DNA from: Verrucomicrobiota bacterium
GTDB lineage: Bacteria > Verrucomicrobiota > Verrucomicrobiia > Opitutales > UBA2995
Assembly (NCBI GenBank): GCA_027622555.1
Contig: JAQBYJ010000068.1
Location: forward strand, 1-32,045
Reading direction: 5' to 3'
Length of the DNA: 32,045 nt
Shown: one piece after another, positions 26,200-32,045 of the stretch
Layout of the letters: each line of letters starts with the position of its first letter
How positions within the stretch are numbered: position 1 is the stretch's first letter
Notes under the pieces: generated by a model
What the model saw: the letters and a program-made list of their open reading frames with translations, nothing else
Databases searched by the model: none
Told to the model about the DNA's origin: nothing
Program-made: the position numbers and the translations under genes

Positions 26200-26305
26200 G
26201 CGGTGAAGCCGCAGGGTGAAAACTGAAGGTGTCAGTTGTCAGGTGAGAATGGGTTGGATTTCGGCCGAGTTGGGTGCTTATACCTTCTATGAGCTCAGTG
26301 AGCTT

Positions 26306-27652
26306 TCAAGCCTCCAGAGGTTTGTCGTCCGGATCGATTGGTTTTGTGCTATCGATGGTAAGCCAACATAGTGCGGTTATCACATATAAAATGGCAACCA
26401 TGACAAACATCGGGTAATAATTGGTAATGGTTTCTGAAACACCGTTAACCAACTCAATGGTTGAGTAGTGGTCTAATAGTGGGCCTACCAAAAACCAGGG
26501 TATCAGGATAGCGCCTACATTACCTGCTGTGTTCACAATACTGAAAACGGTTGCCGAGTACCGACGACCTAAATCTGTGCAGGTTCCCCAGACGGTTGGT
26601 TGCGACCAGTCACTGAAAAACTTTACAAAGAACAGACCTATGGCGATGGCCAGGACATTATTTTGAGCTATGGTGGGAAATAAAACTATGGCCGCTATAA
26701 TTTTTCCCGAGGATCCCATGATGCGTCTTCCCCATTTGCGGCTACCGGTTTTCCTGATTAGGTAATCATTTAAGAAACCACCGAAGAACCCCCCTAATGC
26801 TCCACCAAAAAGAGGGAAGCTTGCGTAGATGCCCATCTCGCCTAACGAAATTTGCTTCGAAAGAAAATAGCTGCCCAAAACAGAAGTGTAGACGACATCG
26901 GCTCCTGCATTTGCAACTTGGGCAAATACCATGATAGACAGTGCCCTGTTTTTAATCGCCTGCTTGAAACTTAATACTCTACGTTTGGATTTACTGGATA
27001 AAGTGTCTTCTAAAAAAAGATCCCGTTCGGCCTGATTGACCCTTCCATCGATATCCGGTTTGTTGCGATATAGAACCACAAAAGCAAGCGCTAGAAACAT
27101 GCCTCCCATAGCCATAATGATAAGGGCGGTTTTCCAATCGAATCCGAAATAGCTCATTAAAACCGTTGCCATTATGATCGGAGCCAAAGCACCTCCTGCA
27201 CGTCCGGCAAAACTTGCAACAAATCCTTGCATCGTGGTCCGGTTGCTTGGGGGAAACCAGTTTCTGGAAAGATTATTAAGGCTGGGGTATGCACCAGCTT
27301 GAACGGCTCCAAAAATCAACCTGGACGCACAAAAAGCAAAATAAGATCCGGCCACTGTAAACAGGATTAAAGAAAGCGACCACCCAAACATGATTGAACC
27401 TAAAAAAAATCGGGCACCAAAAAAGTCGGCAATAATTCCACTGGGAATTTGACCGGTGGCGTAGGAAAAGTTGAAGAATGCAAATATCCGCTCCAGCTCG
27501 GTATTGGTAAATCCATACTCACGGGCAAGTTCAGGACGGATGACTGCCCAGGTGTAGCGATGAAGATAAAGCATCATCGATGTCAGGGAGGCCAAGACTA
27601 AGACCAGCCAACGAATTTTAGTCGGGCGTGTGTTGTTTGAAACGGAACTCAT
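26306..27652 (-). CDS. MFS transporter, sugar-acid (ACS) type
   Basis: A 448-residue major facilitator with about 12 membrane segments, starting at the Met of MSSVSNNTRPTKIRW (27652); an upstream ATG at 27727 adds a doubtful leader. The first segments carry YLHRYTWAVIRPELAREYG and the loop GIIADFFGARFF, the place of the canonical MFS loop 2-3 motif. SRLIFGAVQAGAYPSLNNLSRNWFP is typical of the anion:cation symporter branch (hexuronate, galactonate and glucarate carriers). Placement beside dgoD, facing it, fits import of galactonate or a related sugar acid. The family is certain; the substrate is inferred from context. Confidence 0.88.
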   Translation of the reverse strand: MSSVSNNTRPTKIRWLVLVLASLTSMMLYLHRYTWAVIRPELAREYGFTNTELERIFAFFNFSYATGQIPSGIIADFFGARFFLGSIMFGWSLSLILFTVAGSYFAFCASRLIFGAVQAGAYPSLNNLSRNWFPPSNRTTMQGFVASFAGRAGGALAPIIMATVLMSYFGFDWKTALIIMAMGGMFLALAFVVLYRNKPDIDGRVNQAERDLFLEDTLSSKSKRRVLSFKQAIKNRALSIMVFAQVANAGADVVYTSVLGSYFLSKQISLGEMGIYASFPLFGGALGGFFGGFLNDYLIRKTGSRKWGRRIMGSSGKIIAAIVLFPTIAQNNVLAIAIGLFFVKFFSDWSQPTVWGTCTDLGRRYSATVFSIVNTAGNVGAILIPWFLVGPLLDHYSTIELVNGVSETITNYYPMFVMVAILYVITALCWLTIDSTKPIDPDDKPLEA

Positions 27653-27870
27653 AGGGTAAGGCTGATCTGAAAGAAGATTTCGGATAATCCCGATGAATAA
27701 ACCGTTTAGCAATAATGAAGATGCCAATGTCTAAGAGTATTGAGTTTAACCTGGATTGGAGGAATCGACATTGTTTCAATTCTGAAGGTTCATCCGTTAA
27801 CAAATCCGTCCTCAAAAAAAGATAACATGAATCGATTGCTTTCCTAAAGTGACTTCCTACTTTTGTCGAA

Positions 27871-29250
27871 ATGCAACAATCAGCCTGGTCTTCAAATAAA
27901 CCCTTTTTGGTCATTTTCAGTGTCTTCATTCTGGGGCTGTTTCAAGCGTGTTCCAAACCTGATGGTTCCGCTAGACGATCAAAGCCAAACATCATCTTTA
28001 TAATGGCGGACGACATGGGCTATGGTGATTTGGGTTCCTTTGGTCAGGAGGTAATTCAAACGCCTTATCTGGATCAAATGGCGAAGGAAGGCCTCAGATT
28101 TACCCAGGTATACGCGGGGTCCCCGGTTTGCGCTCCATCCAGATCAGTTCTGATGACCGGGCTTCATACCGGGCATACAACCGTGCGGGGAAACTTTGGG
28201 AAATTTGGTGTTGTGGGCTTGGCCGGTGGTGAGGGACGTGTTCCTCTTTTCGCGGAAGACATCACGGTTGCGGAAGTATTGAAAGAAGCCGGCTATGTGA
28301 CCGGAATGTCAGGTAAATGGGGTCTTGGTGAGCCTGGTACAAGTGGTGAACCAAACGATCAAGGTTGGGATGAATGGTTTGGTTATCTCAATCAGCGGAT
28401 GGCTCATTCTTATTTCCCCGAATTTCTTTGGAAGAATAAGGAACGAATTGATTACCCCAATAATTTGGAGGGGAAAAAGGGAACCTATTCACACGACCTG
28501 TTTACGGATTTTGCGCTTGAATTTGTTCAACGGCATAAAGATGAGCCTTTCTTTTTGTATTTACCTTTTACGGTTCCTCACAGTCGTTATGAGATACCGG
28601 ATACGGCTCCATACACGGACCGACCCTGGTCGGATGATGAAAAAGTGCATGCGGCAATGATCACCCGACTTGATCGTGACATGGGCCGACTATTTGAATC
28701 GTTAAAAGATCTAAATATCGATCAGGAAACCATAGTCTTCTTTTGCTCGGATAACGGAGCTGCCGAACGCTGGGAAGGTCGCTTCGATAGTTCCGGGAAA
28801 CTGCGTGGCCGTAAGCGCGATGTTTATGAAGGCGGTATTCGTACGCCCATGATTGTTCGTTGGCCGGGTAGGGTGGTCGCCGGAGAGACGAATGACTTCC
28901 CCTGGTACTTTGCCGACGTGTTACCAACCTTGGCTGACCTCGCTGGAGCTACTTCACCAGCGGGCCTGGACGGAGTCAGTGTAGTTCCGTCGATACTTGG
29001 TAAACCGCAATCGAATGATCGTTTCCTGTATTGGGAATTTTTTGAAAGCGGATTTCAACAAGCGGTTCGATGGAAAGATTGGAAGGTTGTCCGAATGGCC
29101 CCCGGCTTGCCGATTGAGCTGTACGATCTCTCCAAAGATGAAAGTGAAACGAGGAATATCGCCACTCAGTATCCAGAACTTGTAGCAAAATTCGAAACCT
29201 ATTTAGCCTCGGCTAGAACCGAGTCGGAAAATTGGCCAGTCGGAGAGTAA
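27871..29250 (+). CDS. Probable lipoprotein S1-type sulfatase
   Basis: A 459-residue sulfatase. The N-terminus has a hydrophobic run ending in GLFQAC (Cys27) followed by SKPDGSARRSK, a plausible though non-ideal lipobox (Phe at -3, Gln at -2). The metal site is FIMADDMGYGDLGSFG at about 43-58. The formylglycine motif is C87-A-P-S-R91, followed by the arylsulfatase-A-like SVLMTGLHTGHTTVRGN. GKWGLGEPG, LPFTVPHSRYE, FCSDNGAAERWEG and YEGGIRTPMIVRWPG complete the family set. If lipidated it would sit in a membrane while other sulfatases here are soluble. It is divergent from the MFS gene and convergent with the cytochrome gene. Confidence 0.93.
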   Translation: MQQSAWSSNKPFLVIFSVFILGLFQACSKPDGSARRSKPNIIFIMADDMGYGDLGSFGQEVIQTPYLDQMAKEGLRFTQVYAGSPVCAPSRSVLMTGLHTGHTTVRGNFGKFGVVGLAGGEGRVPLFAEDITVAEVLKEAGYVTGMSGKWGLGEPGTSGEPNDQGWDEWFGYLNQRMAHSYFPEFLWKNKERIDYPNNLEGKKGTYSHDLFTDFALEFVQRHKDEPFFLYLPFTVPHSRYEIPDTAPYTDRPWSDDEKVHAAMITRLDRDMGRLFESLKDLNIDQETIVFFCSDNGAAERWEGRFDSSGKLRGRKRDVYEGGIRTPMIVRWPGRVVAGETNDFPWYFADVLPTLADLAGATSPAGLDGVSVVPSILGKPQSNDRFLYWEFFESGFQQAVRWKDWKVVRMAPGLPIELYDLSKDESETRNIATQYPELVAKFETYLASARTESENWPVGE

Positions 29251-29296
29251 GTCCTTTTTTGGTAAAGCCCTTATCGGGGTCAGATGGTCGCTCCAA

Positions 29297-29644
29297 TCAA
29301 TCCAGGAGAGGTCGACGAATTTTTGGGTTATAATTCTCTTTAGATAGGCCGTAATTTGTTTCCAGGTAATCGAGGATCTTTGGTTCGATGTCCCCAAGTT
29401 GCCACAGGCCGTTTTTTTCCTGCATCATCCGGATAATTTTTTCCCAATTATTTCGATCAAGCCGAACGGCGGTAAAACCCTTTGTCGAATGACAAAGCAT
29501 ACAGTGGGTCGCCACTAATTTCCAATTGTCGGCGATGATCAGGCCGGTGGCCGGATCCGTTTTTGTTTCCTCGGCATTTAGGGCAAACAGGAACGTAAAT
29601 AGAACCATCCAGGCGCTAATGTGACACAGCATTTTTGTTTTCAT
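29297..29644 (-). CDS. Small c-type cytochrome, sulfite dehydrogenase partner
   Basis: A 115-residue monoheme cytochrome c from the start at 29644, which follows the upstream gene's stop by one base (TAAGATG); a Met at 29656 inside that gene is an alternative. The signal peptide covers about 1-24. The heme site is C48-M-L-C51-H52, and a downstream MM pair near residue 75 may supply the axial Met. It probably accepts electrons from the molybdoprotein encoded directly upstream, as SorB does for SorA or SoxD for SoxC. It would be periplasmic. Confident as a cytochrome; the pairing is based on adjacency. Confidence 0.88.
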   Translation of the reverse strand: MKTKMLCHISAWMVLFTFLFALNAEETKTDPATGLIIADNWKLVATHCMLCHSTKGFTAVRLDRNNWEKIIRMMQEKNGLWQLGDIEPKILDYLETNYGLSKENYNPKIRRPLLD

Positions 29645-29645
29645 C

Positions 29646-30890
29646 TTAGGCAACATAAACAGCGATTCGGTGGCAGGAGTTGTTCAAGTAACCCTTGGGA
29701 TTCCAGCCCGGAATTAACATCGGCTGGGAGGTGCCCTCCGAGTCAACCGCCCGTGCCCATACTTCGTAGTAACCTTTTTTAGGAAATGTTATTTTGGCGC
29801 TCCATTGTTGCCAGGCCAGGCGATTGATGGGTTTTTTAAGATCTGTTTTAATCCAGGTTTGCCCAAAGTCGATTGAGAGCGAAACACTGGAAACGGCCAG
29901 ATCGCCTGCCCAGGCATGACCGTTGATTTTTAGCGAGTCCTTAACCTCGATTTCCGCCCCGCTTTTTGGGTGAGTGATAAGGGATTTCACCGGCATCGAC
30001 TCGATGATTTTCATATCTTCTTCCGGAACCGATGCTCCAGCCTTCACGGGGAATTTGGGAACTTGATACGAGCCTTCTGTCATTTTCGTTCCGTCGTGAA
30101 CAATGTTACGAATATCAATTTGTTTAACCCACTTTCCGGATGTCGATCCAGGCCATCCGCCACAAACCATACGCAACGGGTATCCATGATGTTCAGGTAG
30201 AGGTTCACCATTCATTCCCCAGGCGATCATGGATTCTTTTTCAAGTGCCTTTGCGATTGGAACACCTCTGGAAATCGCATCCTTTTTGGGGTCCTGACTG
30301 AGGTGCTGATCAGCTGAGTGGTAGGCCACATAGACTGCGTCATTCTTAATGCCGCAATCTTCGAGAACATCCTTGAGTCGTACACCATTCCAAACGGGGC
30401 AACCCACGGCTCCTACCGTCCACTGATTTCCGCTGGCAGGAGGGTAAAACTCAGCGCGACCGTTTCCGCCACATTCGAGGGTGAGTGCGAGTTCGATGTT
30501 CTTAAAATTTGTTTTCAGATCCTTCAGTGTGTAGGTCTTCGTTTTAACGACCGATTCTCCTCCAATGGTTAAGGTCCATGTATTGGGATCGGCATTGACT
30601 GGAGGAAGTCCGTTGTTTCTGACGAATAATCGGCTGGCCGGTGTGACGGCGTCGTTTAGGAGATGTGCGGGGGTTTCGGCGTTGAGGGGCCTGTCATTTA
30701 AAATGGTCAACCCTGGTTTACCTGGAATGCTAAATGGCTCCGAAGTTTGCGCCAACAAAACGGGGACCAGGCCTTTGGGCATCCAATTCGCAAAAACGAT
30801 ATTGGCTCCGAGAGCAGTGGTCATTGCTTTTACGAAGGAGCGCCTGCTGAAGCCTTCAAACGGATTCGGTATATTTTCTTTTGGGTTCAT
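29646..30890 (-). CDS. Sulfite dehydrogenase-like molybdopterin protein (SorA/SoxC type)
   Basis: A sulfite-oxidase-fold molybdoenzyme of 414 residues from the Met at 30890; the longer frame to 31016 adds an implausible leader. FSRRSFVKAMTTALGAN is a Tat signal, as expected for an enzyme that folds around its cofactor before export. The molybdenum-binding Cys is Cys140 in TLECGGNGRAEF. VGCPVWNGVRLKDVLEDCG, HGYPLRMVCGGWPGSTSGKW and the C-terminal dimerisation domain (SLSIDFGQTW, YEVWARAVDSEG) are typical. The likely reaction is sulfite to sulfate, with electrons going to the cytochrome encoded next. Sulfatases release sulfate, not sulfite, so this pair more likely serves sulfonate breakdown or sulfite tolerance. 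Confidence 0.88.
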   Translation of the reverse strand: MNPKENIPNPFEGFSRRSFVKAMTTALGANIVFANWMPKGLVPVLLAQTSEPFSIPGKPGLTILNDRPLNAETPAHLLNDAVTPASRLFVRNNGLPPVNADPNTWTLTIGGESVVKTKTYTLKDLKTNFKNIELALTLECGGNGRAEFYPPASGNQWTVGAVGCPVWNGVRLKDVLEDCGIKNDAVYVAYHSADQHLSQDPKKDAISRGVPIAKALEKESMIAWGMNGEPLPEHHGYPLRMVCGGWPGSTSGKWVKQIDIRNIVHDGTKMTEGSYQVPKFPVKAGASVPEEDMKIIESMPVKSLITHPKSGAEIEVKDSLKINGHAWAGDLAVSSVSLSIDFGQTWIKTDLKKPINRLAWQQWSAKITFPKKGYYEVWARAVDSEGTSQPMLIPGWNPKGYLNNSCHRIAVYVA

Positions 30891-31081
30891 AGAATAGAAG
30901 AACAGTATCTTTTCTACACGACAAGTAATGGCGTATCGGGTTCTCTCGCAATTTTTTTGTGAGCTTTCCTGCATTTTCCCCCAATTCCGTCTTCGTTTCT
31001 GAGTAGGTTCCAGCACATTTCCTTTTCTCAGGGACGATTTTTCTCAACCTTTTTGAAAAGTGTCTGTTAGTCTGCCGAGAT

Positions 31082-31849
31082 ATGATATTCGACCAGTTCA
31101 AACTCACTAATCGCAACGCTCTAATAATCGGTGGAAACCGGGGACTTGGAATTGAAATGGCGAAAGCACTTGCTGAGGCTGGTGCGTCCGTGGCCGTGGC
31201 TGCTCGCGATGCCGATCGCAATGCGGAAGCGGTTTCTATACTGGAGCCATTGGGTGATGGAAAAACGATGGGCGTGGTTTGCGACGTGTTGGACGAAGCA
31301 AAAGTCAATCGGGCAGTTCAGTCGGTAAACGAGGAGTTGGGTTCGGTGGATATTCTGATCAACAGTGCCGGAATCAATTTTCGGGGTGCTATCGACGAAG
31401 TTCCGGTTGAAGAATTTAAAAAGGTCATGGACGTGAATGTGACCGGAACCTGGCTCGGCTGTAAGGCGGTTACGCCTTTGATGAAAAAGCAGGAGTACGG
31501 AAGGATCGTAAACCTTGCTTCCATTTTTAGTGTGGTGGGATTTGCCGATCGCACACCCTACAACTCCAGTAAAGGTGCCGTGCTCAACATGACCCGTGCG
31601 CTCGCTATCGAACTGGCGCCCTGGAAAATTACGGTTAATGCCATGTTGCCCGGACCTTTCGCCACCGAAATGAATTTGCCGCTTCTCGACGACCCGGAAA
31701 AGTTTAAAAACTTTGTTTCCAATATTCCTATGAACCGCTGGGGTGAACTTACAGAAATCGGTGGGCTGGCTTTGTTTCTTTCTTCAGACGCTTCCTCCTT
31801 TTGCACAGGCGGTGCCTACTCAATCGACGGTGGTTGGACAGCGAGGTAG
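31082..31849 (+). CDS. SDR-family oxidoreductase, sugar-acid type
   Basis: A 255-residue classical short-chain dehydrogenase/reductase. The cofactor motif is GGNRGLG at 17-23, Gly-first instead of the usual Thr. CDV at 67-69, NSAG at 94-97 (usually NNAG), Ser147 and Y160-N-S-S-K164 complete the active site. The C-terminus FLSSDASSFCTGGAYSIDGGWTAR is typical of gluconate 5-dehydrogenase/2-keto-3-deoxygluconate dehydrogenase (KduD)-like members. An Ala-Arg-Asp at 41-43 after the second strand suggests NADP preference, which is inference. Near dgoD, it may act on a keto-deoxy sugar acid or a sugar. It is divergent from the sulfite dehydrogenase gene. Confidence 0.87.
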   Translation: MIFDQFKLTNRNALIIGGNRGLGIEMAKALAEAGASVAVAARDADRNAEAVSILEPLGDGKTMGVVCDVLDEAKVNRAVQSVNEELGSVDILINSAGINFRGAIDEVPVEEFKKVMDVNVTGTWLGCKAVTPLMKKQEYGRIVNLASIFSVVGFADRTPYNSSKGAVLNMTRALAIELAPWKITVNAMLPGPFATEMNLPLLDDPEKFKNFVSNIPMNRWGELTEIGGLALFLSSDASSFCTGGAYSIDGGWTAR

Positions 31850-31937
31850 CAACATAGGGTAGGGATGGTTTGATCTACGTCCAATGATTTTAGTTTTTGC
31901 CAATTCCTTCTTCTGTATTCATCTATCAATTTAAATC

Positions 31938-31988
31938 ATGAAAAACCTTCTCCTATTTTTCGCCCTTACAACAGTTAAAGGATCGTAG
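31938..31988 (+). pseudogene. Signal-peptide-like start cut off by a repeat
   Basis: ATG at 31938 gives MKNLLLFFALTTVKGS and then TAG at 31986. The first dozen residues look like a lipoprotein or Sec signal, the usual beginning of an exported protein in this organism. The frame is lost where the 43-base-period repeat begins (31969). It may be a gene destroyed by repeat insertion or an artefact at the end of the assembled sequence. Confidence 0.4.
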
Positions 31989-32045
31989 ATCATCGTAGCA
32001 TGATCTATGTCCAACAGTTAAAGGATCGTAGATCATCGTAGCATG
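31969..32045. repeat. 43-bp-period palindromic direct repeat at window end
   Basis: A 34-base unit starting CAACAGTTAAAGGATCG occurs identically at 31969-32002 and 32012-32045. The segment from GGATCGTAGATCAT to ATGATCTATGTCC is an imperfect palindrome able to form a stem of about 12 pairs. A half site, TGATCTACGTCC, lies at 31870-31881. The array continues to the window edge, so the copy number is unknown. Confidence 0.8.

Noticed and set aside
31969-32045. Two direct repeats that might suggest a CRISPR array
   Set aside because: Only two 34-base copies with a 9-base interval that is itself part of the palindrome, and no cas genes.

Overview
The window looks like a chromosomal segment of a polysaccharide-degrading bacterium of the PVC group, most likely a marine Verrucomicrobiota (Opitutae-like). 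The support is six full-length S1-type sulfatases in 32 kb, a GMC oxidoreductase paired with a gluconate-2-dehydrogenase-subunit-3 protein, a GH71/GH99-like secreted glycosidase, and a papain-like protease whose N-terminal domain (HSxGI...LQ..F.YNPEKSA pattern) I associate with Verrucomicrobiota. The assignment rests on family recognition; there is no rRNA or phylogenetic marker here.

Layout. 1-330 holds a REP-like inverted pair. 331-1761 (-) is a sulfatase, followed by a decayed C-terminal fragment of another sulfatase (about 1880-2322, -) and two small unknown genes (2522-3293, +). 3389-6587 (+) is a sulfatase plus a PhoD-like phosphatase. 6801-8057 (-) is a Tat-type sulfatase whose reading frame continues beyond its TAA. 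About 8058-9227 has no intact gene and holds a probable decayed glycosyltransferase. 9228-10823 (+) is a membrane-anchored agmatine/peptidylarginine-deiminase-like protein, convergent with a papain-like protease (10932-12092, -). 12525-13274 (+) is a foreign-looking membrane-anchored gene between two imperfect direct repeats.

13714-20501 (+) is the most coherent block: sulfatase, GH99-like lipoprotein, GMC oxidoreductase, its Tat-type small subunit, and an iduronate-2-sulfatase-like enzyme. The last three are only 10-11 bases apart. It ends in a REP-like hairpin that contains the last stop codon. 20823-21574 is a membrane gene with an apparent frameshift in an A6 run. 21575-23690 is a graveyard of mobile DNA: a 267-bp inverted-repeat element, an IS5-type transposase remnant, and inside that remnant a 750-bp internally deleted insertion sequence with a 6-bp target duplication.

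24549-32045 is a sugar-acid and sulfur section: a VOC protein divergent from a D-galactonate dehydratase (all five E. coli active-site positions conserved), an MFS transporter, a lipoprotein-type sulfatase, a sulfite-dehydrogenase-like molybdoprotein with its c-type cytochrome, and an SDR dehydrogenase. The window ends in a 43-bp-period repeat that cuts off a signal-peptide-like start.

Together the genes suggest stepwise desulfation and cleavage of a sulfated, probably galactose-containing polysaccharide outside the cytoplasm, oxidation of released sugars, uptake of sugar acids and dehydration of galactonate. The sulfite dehydrogenase would handle sulfite, which the sulfatases do not produce. 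No SusC/SusD pair, sulfatase-maturating enzyme, CRISPR array, rRNA or tRNA was seen.
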